In this document: positions 53,883 to 62,227 of the stretch, one piece after another
How the letters are laid out: the number at the start of each line of letters is the position of its first letter
Position numbering within the stretch: the first letter of the stretch is position 1
DNA from: Luteimonas aestuarii
GTDB lineage: Bacteria > Pseudomonadota > Gammaproteobacteria > Xanthomonadales > Xanthomonadaceae
Length of the DNA: 64,000 nt
Direction of reading: 5' to 3'
Assembly: GCF_004357985.1 (NCBI RefSeq)
Contig: NZ_SMTF01000015.1
Span: forward strand, 1-64,000
Translations under genes and position numbers: made by a program
Notes under the pieces: generated by a model
Databases searched by the model: none
Told to the model about the DNA's origin: nothing
Seen by the model: the letters and a program-made list of their open reading frames with translations, nothing else

Positions 53883-53942
53883 GGAGGTTCCGGTTGCTGG
53901 ATTCTGGCGTGGGCCACTTCGCCCCGCGCATTCTCCCCCGAA

Positions 53943-56369
53943 ATGACGCACGACCGTGATCCATCGCTGATGCTGCAAGGCAGGGCCACCGCTCCGCGAT
54001 CGCCGGTGCGTGTTTTGGAAACGCTGCGCCGTGATGCCGTGACCGAGCTGGGCGGCGTGTTGTCGGGTTTCTGGAGTTCGATCGAGGAACAGGTGCGCCT
54101 GGCCGCACTCGCCTCGCATGACTTTGCCTCCGCGCAGGAAGACCGCGTCGCGGTGATGGCGCTGAGCCATCGCGCGCTGGAGCTTGCCACGAAGTTCCGC
54201 AGCGCAGTCGAAGCCGAGTTCGATCGCTGGGAGCAGGCCTCTGGCGACGACGATGATGCCAAGTCCAAGTCGCTGAGCCTGATGTCCGAGGGCGAACTGG
54301 AAGTCCATCTTGCCGGCCAGCAGATCACCGAATTGCTGGATCACCAGTTCCTGCATCCGCTGGCCCAGCTCGACGAGCGGCTGTCCGCACTGTCCGAGTC
54401 ACTGGGCATCCGTCGTGGGCGATCGAACCCGATGCGCCCCGAGGTGGCCGTGAGCGCCTTCGTTGCGTTGTTCGGCGCGGACGACCTGACTCCGTCATTG
54501 CGTTCGATGGTGTTCCACCAGTTCGACAAGCGCCTGCCCAAGGTGCTTGGCGAACTGTACGACAAGGCGAACAAGGCACTTGATGCTGCGTCGTTCGGCA
54601 CACAGCCTTCGGTCCGTGCCCAGGGATCCAGGGCCGCGCGGCCCGCGCAGCCTTCGAGCCTGCCGCCGGCACAGCAGGCGAATGGTGGCGAATGGGTGCC
54701 CGAGGGTGGCGTGGTACAGCACGTCCGGAGCGGAGATGCGGCAGGCGTACCGCTGACGCAGGGATATGCGCCAGCCGGCGGGCATGGGGTGCAGGAATCA
54801 CACGCCACGGCGCAGATCCGGGCGCAGGTGGTGGCCGAGGCGCTGTCCAGCGGCCAGCCGATGCGGTATCGCGACCTGATGCGCGAGCAACTGCACGCCT
54901 GGCGCGCACGGGCCGGCGGCTCGCTGTTGGGCGGGCAAGCGGCCGATTCCGGCGAGGTGTCTCCGCCGCACGCAGCGCCCTTCGCATCACATCCCCGGAT
55001 GTCAAACGCCCAGGTGCTGGGGACGTCGGAACTGCTCAGCGTGGCCAGCCTGCTCCAGGGCGAAGACCCGGAGCCCTACGCCCGCGCCCTGGCCGGCCAG
55101 GGTGAGCGGCCACTTGCCGACGTGCTTCGGCACCGGATCCTCAGCAGCCTGCGCGAGATCGGGTTCGATCCCGCGAAGACCCATTTCAGTACCGACGAAG
55201 AAGATGCGATCGACCTGATCGGCATCCTGTTCCAGTCGCTGTACGAAGCCAACGACCTGGTGGAGCAGGCGCGCGACATGTACGGTCGCCTGGTCGTGCC
55301 CTACCTCAAGGTGGCGTTGACCGACGATTCGCTGTTCAACCGCCGCACCCATCCGGCGCGGCAGCTGCTGGACGTGCTGACCGAGGCCTGTGATGGCAAC
55401 AGCGGCGAGACCCCGCAGGACAAGGAAACGCTGGAGCGTGCCGAGCACGCCGTGGACCGTGTGGTCGATGAATACCAGGACGACCAGGCCATCTTCGAAC
55501 TGGCGGCCGCCGAACTGCGCGACCAGCTGGAGCAGCAGAAGCGGCGCTCTGAGCTGTCCGAAAAGCGTGCAGCGGAAGCGATCCACGGCCGCGAGCGCCT
55601 GGCGCAGGCGCGTCGCGACGCCGATGGGCTGGTGGCCTCGCGCCTCGCCGACCGGCCCATGACCGCGGCCGTCGCGCACTTCCTCGATCGGCACTGGCGC
55701 CACCACCTCACCCAGACCTGGCTGCGCGACGGTCCGGATTCCGCGCGCCACCTCGCGGCGATCGGCACCGGTGATGCGATGGTGCAGGTGGATGCGGACG
55801 CGGCGGATGTCCGCGGCGTTGCCGTCGCCCAGCAACTGCTGGCGCTTCAGGTGCCGCTGGGCGAGTGTTATTCCAACTGCGGCATGGACGCCACGGCGGC
55901 GCGCGACGCCATGGCGCGCATCATCTCGGCGCTGGCGCTGCCGGATACGCCGCGCAAAATACACCAGCCCAATCCGCCGGATGCGGAGGAGGTTTCCCAG
56001 GATGCTTCCGACGACGCGTCGAGCCGCCTGCAACTGGCCGGGGGGACCGCGACGCTTGCGTTCGATCCCGCCATTGCCGCGCGCATGCGCCGGCTGCGCG
56101 TGGGCCAGGGGCTGCGCCTGATCGACGAGGACGGCCACGAAACCGCGTGCCGCATCGCCTGGGTCAGTCCGTTGACGTCGCGTTTCCTGATCGTGAACCG
56201 TCGCGGCGTGCGCAAGCTGGTGGTCTCGCCGGAAGAGTTGGCCTCGCTGGTGGCGACAGGGCGCGTCGTGCTGCGCGCGGTCGACGCCCCCTTCGACGAG
56301 GCGATGCGCCAATTGTGGCAGCGGCTCAATGCCGCCCCCGATGGCGAGGGTGCGCGAAAGGTTTCCTGA
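53943..56369 (+). CDS. DUF1631 family protein, copy A
   Basis: 808 residues, mostly alpha-helical, with a coiled-coil stretch (about residues 510-560, DQLEQQKRRSELSEKRAAEA). Segments such as MSEGELEVHLAGQQI, NPMRPEVAVSAF and FLDRHWRHHLTQTWLRDG are shared with the next gene. The last ~110 residues (GLRLIDEDGHETACRIAWVS, then RFLIVNRRGVRKLVV) form a PilZ-like barrel. Members are sometimes mislabelled thymidine phosphorylase. Function is unknown; a link to c-di-GMP signalling is inferred from the PilZ-like end. Copy B follows 68 bases later on the same strand. Confidence 0.88.
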   Translation: MTHDRDPSLMLQGRATAPRSPVRVLETLRRDAVTELGGVLSGFWSSIEEQVRLAALASHDFASAQEDRVAVMALSHRALELATKFRSAVEAEFDRWEQASGDDDDAKSKSLSLMSEGELEVHLAGQQITELLDHQFLHPLAQLDERLSALSESLGIRRGRSNPMRPEVAVSAFVALFGADDLTPSLRSMVFHQFDKRLPKVLGELYDKANKALDAASFGTQPSVRAQGSRAARPAQPSSLPPAQQANGGEWVPEGGVVQHVRSGDAAGVPLTQGYAPAGGHGVQESHATAQIRAQVVAEALSSGQPMRYRDLMREQLHAWRARAGGSLLGGQAADSGEVSPPHAAPFASHPRMSNAQVLGTSELLSVASLLQGEDPEPYARALAGQGERPLADVLRHRILSSLREIGFDPAKTHFSTDEEDAIDLIGILFQSLYEANDLVEQARDMYGRLVVPYLKVALTDDSLFNRRTHPARQLLDVLTEACDGNSGETPQDKETLERAEHAVDRVVDEYQDDQAIFELAAAELRDQLEQQKRRSELSEKRAAEAIHGRERLAQARRDADGLVASRLADRPMTAAVAHFLDRHWRHHLTQTWLRDGPDSARHLAAIGTGDAMVQVDADAADVRGVAVAQQLLALQVPLGECYSNCGMDATAARDAMARIISALALPDTPRKIHQPNPPDAEEVSQDASDDASSRLQLAGGTATLAFDPAIAARMRRLRVGQGLRLIDEDGHETACRIAWVSPLTSRFLIVNRRGVRKLVVSPEELASLVATGRVVLRAVDAPFDEAMRQLWQRLNAAPDGEGARKVS

Positions 56370-56437
56370 CCGGGCTCCGTGCCCCGGTGCCGTGAACGAA
56401 CTGAACGTGATGCCTTCGCGCGGCCGATCCGTCCACT

Positions 56438-58507
56438 ATGCTATCGATGCATTTCAGGACGGATGGCGGGTCAGGCGTGCAAGATCCAGGTCAAGCCGGA
56501 GGGCGGGTCCCACCGGCCGATATCCTCGACAACCTGCGTAACGGGCTGGTCGCGCGGCTGATGCCGCTGATGCGCGACTCGCTCGACGCTGCCCTGCGGG
56601 AGCTGGACGGCCGTGCCGCGGCCAGCCCGCCGTCCCCCGCGCTGGTCGAGGACCGTACCGATATCGGCATGCTGTTGCGCGAGGTCCTGGCCTACGAAAA
56701 GCGCTGGCAGGAACAGATCGACACCATGCTGCGTGGCTGGCCGGCGCTGTCGCGGGCACGCACGGGCAAATTCGAACTGATGGCCGAGAGCGAGCTGCAT
56801 GTGCAACTGGTGGGCGCGCCGGTCATCGACGCGCTGGAGCGGCGGTTCGGGGACATGGTGGACCTGCTGGACAGACGCCTCTACACCGTCGCCGCGCGCA
56901 TGGGCTCGCGCGAGCGACCGCGCAATCCGTTCGGCCCGAGCGCGCTGGCCGAGACCTTCCTGCGTGCCTTCACCGTACTCGATTCCAGCGCACGCGTGCA
57001 TGCGCTGGTGCTCAAGCATTTCGCAAGGCTGGCGTCGGAGCGGCTGGGCGCCATCTACCACTGGTGCAACGGCACGCTCGCCGAAGCCGGATACGAGATG
57101 TCGTCCGGCAATGAAGGCGTGCTGGTGCTTGGACTCGCGCCGGAACTGGCGCAGGCGCGCGTGGCCACCGGCCGGGACGACAGGGGGCAGCTCGACCGAT
57201 TGCGCCGTGCGCTGGTGGGCATGGCGCGTGCGCAGCCAGCAGGCACGCGCGAAATGCTGGATGGGGAACTGCTGGCGGCACTGGACCTGCTGGGCGCCGA
57301 CCGCGCAGCGACCGGTCAGGACGAATCCGCCCTGGGCGAGCAACTGCGGCTGCGCATCGATCGCGTGGCGGCGAGCATCGGGCTGGCCCCTGGTGAGGTC
57401 GTGCGTTCGCCGCTGCAGGAAGCCGCCATCGAGATCACCAGCCGGCTGTTCGAGCATTTGCGCGACCATGCGGTGCTGTCGGACGTCGCGGCGCGAACGC
57501 TTTCGCGCCTGGCAGTGCCCTGCACCCGGTGCGCGATGGAGGTGCCGGGGCTGTTCGACGACGCCGGACGCCCCCCCCTGCTGCTGCTGTCCACGCTGGT
57601 CGAGTTGTGGGATGGCAACGCGGGCAGGAATCCTGCCGAGGCCGTGCTTCATCGGATCGCCGACCAGGCGGCCGCGGACGTGCTGGCCGATCTGCACGGC
57701 GGCCTGGCGCTTGCGCCACGCCTGCTGGAGCACATCGAGTCGGAGGTCGGGCCGATCCGGCGCCGGGCGGACATGGCGGCGCGCAGGCTGTGGCAGTCGA
57801 TGCAGGGCAAGGAGCGACTGGACGCGGCGCGTGCGGCCGCGGACCGGCAACTGGAGGCTCTGTTCGAGCGTGGCCCATTGCCGCCCGTGCTTGCTGCATT
57901 CCTGTCGGAGCATTGGCGTCAATGGCTGGCGCAGACATGGCTGCGCGACGGCGCGGGTTCCGACAGGTATATCGATGCCACCGCACTGGGCGAACGCTTG
58001 CTCGCGATCGATGGCGAGCGCGATGGCCGTCGCGTGGCGCAGTCGCTGCTGGAGGTGGAGCCGACGCTGCGCGAATGTGTCGCCAGCAGCGGCCTCCAGG
58101 GCGAGGCGTCGGTCGCGGCGCTGTCCGCGCTGGTGGCCGAGTTCGCGGACCCTGACCGCCGGCGACAGCCGGCCGAGGTCGAGCCGCTGGCGAAAGCAGG
58201 CGCCATGCCGGCCGTGGAAATGCCTTCCGGTGCGGAGGAATTGCAGGCGGGCGATCGCGTGCTCCATCGCCTCATGGATGGTGGACACCAGGCGCTGCAC
58301 GTCGCCTGGCGCAGCCCGCTGACCGGTCGATGCCTGTTGGTCGATGCGCAAGGCGCGCGCGTGGCTGACATCGATGCGGTCACGCTGGAAGCCTCGGTGG
58401 CCCGCGGTGACTTGATCGTCCGGCAGGGAGACCCGGTGCGCAACGCGCTGTCGGCCATCGCTTCGGCCATTGCCGCGCATGTCCCGGCGGAACGATCGCC
58501 TGCCTGA
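56438..58507 (+). CDS. DUF1631 family protein, copy B
   Basis: 689 residues (a second in-frame ATG lies three codons in). It is clearly paralogous to copy A: MAESELHVQLVGAPV, RPRNPFGPSALAETFL, FLSEHWRQWLAQTWLRDG and a C-terminal PilZ-like segment (DRVLHRLMDGGHQALHVAW, then RCLLVDAQGARVADI). It is about 120 residues shorter; the Ala/Gln/Gly-rich middle of copy A is missing. The two have diverged strongly, which points to an old tandem duplication. Function unknown, possibly a heteromeric partner of copy A. Confidence 0.87.
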   Translation: MLSMHFRTDGGSGVQDPGQAGGRVPPADILDNLRNGLVARLMPLMRDSLDAALRELDGRAAASPPSPALVEDRTDIGMLLREVLAYEKRWQEQIDTMLRGWPALSRARTGKFELMAESELHVQLVGAPVIDALERRFGDMVDLLDRRLYTVAARMGSRERPRNPFGPSALAETFLRAFTVLDSSARVHALVLKHFARLASERLGAIYHWCNGTLAEAGYEMSSGNEGVLVLGLAPELAQARVATGRDDRGQLDRLRRALVGMARAQPAGTREMLDGELLAALDLLGADRAATGQDESALGEQLRLRIDRVAASIGLAPGEVVRSPLQEAAIEITSRLFEHLRDHAVLSDVAARTLSRLAVPCTRCAMEVPGLFDDAGRPPLLLLSTLVELWDGNAGRNPAEAVLHRIADQAAADVLADLHGGLALAPRLLEHIESEVGPIRRRADMAARRLWQSMQGKERLDAARAAADRQLEALFERGPLPPVLAAFLSEHWRQWLAQTWLRDGAGSDRYIDATALGERLLAIDGERDGRRVAQSLLEVEPTLRECVASSGLQGEASVAALSALVAEFADPDRRRQPAEVEPLAKAGAMPAVEMPSGAEELQAGDRVLHRLMDGGHQALHVAWRSPLTGRCLLVDAQGARVADIDAVTLEASVARGDLIVRQGDPVRNALSAIASAIAAHVPAERSPA

Positions 58508-58575
58508 CGCCGGTCTGATCGCGCCGCCCCCCTGCATTCGCTAGGATGGCGCAGCATCCATCGGCGGAGCAGGGC

Positions 58576-59682
58576 ATGGCGGTGACGATCGGAGTGGCGC
58601 GCGAGTCCGCGCAAGGCGAGGCGCGCGTGGCATTGACGCCGGAAACCACCAGGAAGTACGTGGCCGCGGGCGCCCGGGTGCGCGTGCAGCGCGGCGCAGG
58701 CGCTGGCGCGCACGTCCCCGACCAGGCCTATGCGGACGCCGGGGCAGAGCTGGTCGATGGCGATGCGCTGGCCGACGCCGACATCGTCCTGTGCGTACAG
58801 CCGCCGGCCGCCCATGCCATTGCAGGCATGAAGCCAGGCGCGGTGCTGGTCGGGGCGCTACAACCGCAAGCGGACGAATCGCGTGCCGAAGCGATCCGCA
58901 GCCACGGCATCGTCGCCTTTCCACTGGAACGCTTGCCGCGCACCACGCGCGCGCAGGCGATGGACATCCTCAGCTCGCAGGCCGGCATGGCCGGCTACAA
59001 GGCGACCTTGATCGCCGCGCAGCTGGCGCCGCGCTTCTTCCCGATGCTCACCACGGCGGCCGGCACCATCCGCCCGTCGAAGGTGCTGGTGGTCGGTGCC
59101 GGCGTGGCCGGGCTGCAAGCGATTGCCACGGCGCGCCGGCTGGGCGCACAGGTGGAAGGGTTCGACGTGCGTCCGGAGACGCGCGAGCAGATCGAGTCGC
59201 TGGGCGGCAAGTTCCTCGACCTTGGCGTAAGCGCCGCGGGCGAGGGCGGCTACGCGCGCCAGCTCACCGACGAGGAGCGCGCCGAGCAGCAGCGCCGGTT
59301 GGCCGAACACCTCAAGGGCGTGGACGTGGTGGTCTGTACCGCGGCCGTGCCGGGGCGACCGGCGCCGAAGATCATCAGCGCCGCCATGGTGTCCGGCATG
59401 AAGCCGGGCAGCGTGATCGTCGACCTTGCCGCCGAGACAGGTGGCAACTGCGAACTGACCCGGCGCGGCGAGACCATCGAATCCGGCGGCGTGCGCATAG
59501 CCGGACCGCTGGATCTCGCCAGCATGGGTGCGCTGCACGCCAGCGAAATGTTCGCCCGCAATGTCTACAACTTCGTATCGCTGCTGCTCGAGGGTGGCGG
59601 GCTAGTGTTCGACTGGGACGACGAGCTGCTGGCGAAGACGGTGTGGCCGGAACGGGGAGAAGACCCGGCTGTGGTTCCATGA
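58576..59682 (+). CDS. pntAA: NAD(P) transhydrogenase subunit alpha, part 1 (PntAA)
   Basis: 368-residue soluble NAD(H)-binding domain I of the proton-translocating transhydrogenase. N-terminal ESAQGEARVALTPETTRKYVAAG, then AMDILSSQAGMAGYKA and the Rossmann motif VLVVGAGVAGLQAIATARRLGA, followed by a mobile-loop region. The start ATG has GGAG six bases upstream; another ATG lies 30 bases earlier. In three-subunit systems pntAA, pntAB and pntB are normally adjacent. Here a reverse-strand sigma-factor operon lies between pntAA and pntAB. The 167-base gap after it shows no clear element. Confidence 0.95.
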   Translation: MAVTIGVARESAQGEARVALTPETTRKYVAAGARVRVQRGAGAGAHVPDQAYADAGAELVDGDALADADIVLCVQPPAAHAIAGMKPGAVLVGALQPQADESRAEAIRSHGIVAFPLERLPRTTRAQAMDILSSQAGMAGYKATLIAAQLAPRFFPMLTTAAGTIRPSKVLVVGAGVAGLQAIATARRLGAQVEGFDVRPETREQIESLGGKFLDLGVSAAGEGGYARQLTDEERAEQQRRLAEHLKGVDVVVCTAAVPGRPAPKIISAAMVSGMKPGSVIVDLAAETGGNCELTRRGETIESGGVRIAGPLDLASMGALHASEMFARNVYNFVSLLLEGGGLVFDWDDELLAKTVWPERGEDPAVVP

Positions 59683-59849
59683 GCGGGGCCCGGTTCACCT
59701 GACGAAGGGTGGACAAGTCCGGTTCTCTCCCTCCGCCCGGTGATCTTCGGGGCAAAGGCCGCCGCTCACCACGATATCGTCGAAACCACCACCCCTGCTT
59801 GCGATCAGGATGATCGGTCCGGAATGTGCCGACACGCAATGGCGGCGCG

Positions 59850-60272
59850 CTACGGATTGGTCGCCGGATTCGCTTCCACCCAGGCGCGACGCTGTTCCGG
59901 CGTCATTGCCTTCCAGCGGTCCACCATCGCCTTGCGTTCGGCCTCGGGCAGGTTGCGCATGTGCTGGTAGAGGGCGCGCGCGTGTTCGCGGCGCTCGGGC
60001 GGCATGTCGCTCCAGCGCTTGTGGCCCTGGCGTGCGCGCGTGCGCTCCTCGGGCGTCATCGCCTCCCAGCGGGCGGCGTGGTCCAGCATGTGCTGGCGGC
60101 GCTCGGGCGTGCTGTTGTTCCAGCGCTCGCGCACGGGCGCGGTGAGCTGTTCGCGCTGCTGCGGGGTGAGCTGGTCCCACGCCGGCAGCGATGGCGTGGC
60201 CGATTGCGCGGCGGCGATGCCGGGCGCGAGCAGGGCGAGGGACAGCAGGGTGGGCAGGATCATCTTGTGCAT
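59850..60272 (-). CDS. DUF3106 exported protein
   Basis: 140 residues with a signal peptide (about 1-23, ending GIAAAQ). The mature protein is all-helical and built from repeated LTPQQREQL / MTPEERTRARQGH / MPPERREHARALY / MTPEQRRAWVEA units, the DUF3106 pattern. The T/P-x-x-Q/E-R motif is reminiscent of Spy/CpxP-type periplasmic chaperones, but this is only resemblance. It is the third gene of a sigma factor - anti-sigma-like - DUF3106 operon, so it is probably an effector or client of that envelope-signalling unit. Confidence 0.85.
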   Translation of the reverse strand: MHKMILPTLLSLALLAPGIAAAQSATPSLPAWDQLTPQQREQLTAPVRERWNNSTPERRQHMLDHAARWEAMTPEERTRARQGHKRWSDMPPERREHARALYQHMRNLPEAERKAMVDRWKAMTPEQRRAWVEANPATNP

Positions 60273-60278
60273 GACGGG

Positions 60279-60653
60279 TTACTCCATCGCCAGCAGGTTG
60301 GCATCGCTGGAGGCGAGCCAGAGGAAGAAATCGGGGTTTTCATCGAGCGCGGCGTATGCGTCGTCGATCTCGACGGCAGGCGTGCCCGCGGTGGCGAGGG
60401 GTGCCATCGTGGCAGGTGCGTCGGAGGTGGTCTGCAGGCCAAAGCCCAAGCCAATGGCAACCACCAGCAGCGACGCAAAGGCCGCCGCGGCCGGCAGGCC
60501 GAACCAGCGACGCGGCCTTGCGTCGCCCTGCAGGGCGGCGTGGCGACGACGGTGCAGCTGCGCCATGGTGCCGGCGGAGACGCCAGACACGGCCCGCGCA
60601 TGCAGGGCACGCATGGCGTCGTCGAAACGCTGGTCTTCATGCGGGGTGGTCAT
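60279..60653 (-). CDS. Anti-sigma-like single-pass membrane protein (DUF3619-like)
   Basis: 124 residues: a cytoplasmic N-terminal helical part (about 1-50), one transmembrane helix (about 53-72, GLPAAAAFASLLVVAIGLGF) and a short periplasmic tail ending DENPDFFLWLASSDANLLAME. This architecture, together with the 4-base overlap with the sigma-factor gene, is that of a small anti-sigma factor; the C-terminal pattern resembles DUF3619 proteins. Direct sigma binding is inferred. Confidence 0.75.
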   Translation of the reverse strand: MTTPHEDQRFDDAMRALHARAVSGVSAGTMAQLHRRRHAALQGDARPRRWFGLPAAAAFASLLVVAIGLGFGLQTTSDAPATMAPLATAGTPAVEIDDAYAALDENPDFFLWLASSDANLLAME

Positions 60654-61276
60654 CGGAAATCCTCCAGTCGTTTCTGCAATGCGTCGCGGGCGCGGAACAG
60701 GTGGGTCTTCACCGAGCCTTCGCCGCAGCCCATGACGCGGGCGGTGGTCTCGACGTCCAGCTCTTCCAGCACCCGCAGGGTGAAGGCCTCGCGTTGGCGC
60801 GCGGGCAGGTCGCGCAGCGCTTCGGCCAGCGTCGCGTAGGCTTCGCGGCCGTCATGGGCGCGGGACGGATCGGGCGTGTCCTCGTCGGCCCAGTCGATCT
60901 CGCCCCCGTCCGGCTCGCGCGCATCGGCGATCCAGCCCAGGCGGAAAGTGCGCCGCCGTTGCTGGTCGATGATGCGGCTGCGCAGTACGGTCCAGAACAG
61001 CGGGGTCCATTCCTGTGGCGGCCGGTCGCGGTAACCGAGCATCTTCGCCATTGCGTCCTGCACCGCGTCCAGCGCGTCCTCGCGGTGGCGCAGGCCCAGT
61101 TCGGCGAAGCGGAAGGCGCGCGCCGAGACGGTGCCCAGGAACTGCTCGAGCGTTTCAGGCACGGCGGCGGCGTTGGCGGGGCTGGCATCCACGGCCGCAA
61201 GCGTACCCGCCACGGCCGTGTGCCGGGCGTGGGCGGCCCGGGCCCGGGTGCTGCTGTCGAAACCGCTTCCGTCCAT
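60650..61276 (-). CDS. ECF-type RNA polymerase sigma factor
   Basis: 208 residues. Region 2 (FRFAELGLRHREDALDAVQDA, then LFWTVLRSRIIDQQRR) and region 4 (LRDLPARQREAFTLRVLEEL, then GCGEGSVKTHLFRARDAL) are recognisable. A long acidic linker lies between them (about 120-145). The ATG at 61276 is preceded by GAGG; a GTG two codons upstream is an alternative. It is co-translated with the anti-sigma-like gene. The operon lies inside the pnt locus on the opposite strand and is divergent from pntAB across 127 bases. Confidence 0.92.
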   Translation of the reverse strand: MDGSGFDSSTRARAAHARHTAVAGTLAAVDASPANAAAVPETLEQFLGTVSARAFRFAELGLRHREDALDAVQDAMAKMLGYRDRPPQEWTPLFWTVLRSRIIDQQRRRTFRLGWIADAREPDGGEIDWADEDTPDPSRAHDGREAYATLAEALRDLPARQREAFTLRVLEELDVETTARVMGCGEGSVKTHLFRARDALQKRLEDFR

Positions 61277-61403
61277 TGCCACCTCGCCCTCCTGACGCGG
61301 GGTTCGCAGAGGTCAACGCCCGGCGACCGGCGGGGTTGACGCGGCTGGCGGTGGATTCACGGGCGGTTATGATGCAGGCGACGCCTACGCGGGGAGCGGC
61401 CGG

Positions 61404-61703
61404 ATGATCGACGGGTTCGTGGCGCTGTACATCTTCATGCTGGCGGCCATCGCCGGACACGTGATCATCTCGCGGGTGCCGGTGATCCTGCACACGCCGC
61501 TGATGTCGGGCAGCAACTTCATCCACGGGATCGTGCTGATCGGCGCGATGGTGGTGCTGGGGCACGCCGAGACGCCGCTGGAGAAGGCGATCGGCTTCAT
61601 CGCGGTGCTGATGGGTGCGGGCAACGCCGCCGGCGGCTACGTCGTGACCGAGCGGATGCTGGAGATGTTCAAGTCGTCGAAGAAGCCGGGGGGCGGCAAG
61701 TGA
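61404..61703 (+). CDS. pntAB: NAD(P) transhydrogenase subunit alpha, part 2 (PntAB)
   Basis: 99-residue membrane part of the alpha subunit: three helices, with the family core HVIISRVPVILHTPLMSG followed by SNFIHGIVLIGAMVVLGH. It forms the proton channel with PntB. A TATGAT at 61368-61373 could be a -10 element for a transcript starting here, which would be needed because pntAA is cut off by the reverse-strand operon. Its stop overlaps a GTG start for the next gene (GTGA). Confidence 0.95.
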   Translation: MIDGFVALYIFMLAAIAGHVIISRVPVILHTPLMSGSNFIHGIVLIGAMVVLGHAETPLEKAIGFIAVLMGAGNAAGGYVVTERMLEMFKSSKKPGGGK

Positions 61704-62227
61704 GTGCGCTGCGGGCGGGCGCCGTGGACGGCATCCGGCAGCGGTGGACGGCGCGCGACGTGTTCCAGGCGATCAGCTACCTGCAGTACCCGATGCTGCT
61801 GGTCGCCGTGGGCTATGCCGGCAAGTCCGTCATGGCCATCGTGTCCGCCCGTGGCGAAGGTCTGTCGCCAGCTTACGGCGACTGGAACTACATCCTCCTG
61901 TATGCCGGCATCGGCATTGGCCTGTCGTCGTTGCAGGATCCACGCAAGGCCCAGAACGAGGTGTCGCGCAAGGTCTGGCAAGACCCGCGCAAGGGGCGCT
62001 GGATGCTGGCACTGCTCGCGGCGTATGCGTTCGGTGCGATGGCGACGGGACTGGCCGGCGCCTACCTGGCGGAGGACACGGCCATCAGCCAGTTGTCGCT
62101 GGGCTTGCTGGCACTCGGGCTGGGCATGCTGGGCCTGTTGAAGACGGTCATCGAAATGCGAGAGCACCATCGGCTGGACCGTCAGCCCGTGGTCGACACC
62201 GGCGTGACGCATGGAGGGCAGGCATGA
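61700..62227 (+). CDS. Hypothetical four-helix membrane protein within the pnt operon
   Basis: 175 residues with four hydrophobic helices (about 30-47, 64-80, 100-120 and 128-145). Charged loops include LSSLQDPRKAQNEVSRKVWQ between helices 2 and 3. It starts with GTG inside the pntAB stop and ends inside the pntB start (ATGA), so it is translationally coupled on both sides. I recognise no family. Its position suggests an accessory protein for transhydrogenase assembly or activity, which is inference from context only. Confidence 0.8.
   Translation: MSALRAGAVDGIRQRWTARDVFQAISYLQYPMLLVAVGYAGKSVMAIVSARGEGLSPAYGDWNYILLYAGIGIGLSSLQDPRKAQNEVSRKVWQDPRKGRWMLALLAAYAFGAMATGLAGAYLAEDTAISQLSLGLLALGLGMLGLLKTVIEMREHHRLDRQPVVDTGVTHGGQA

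Noticed and set aside
61336-61373. TTGACG plus TATGAT as a pntAB promoter
   Set aside because: The spacing is 26 bases, far outside the 16-19 range. TATGAT alone may still be a -10.
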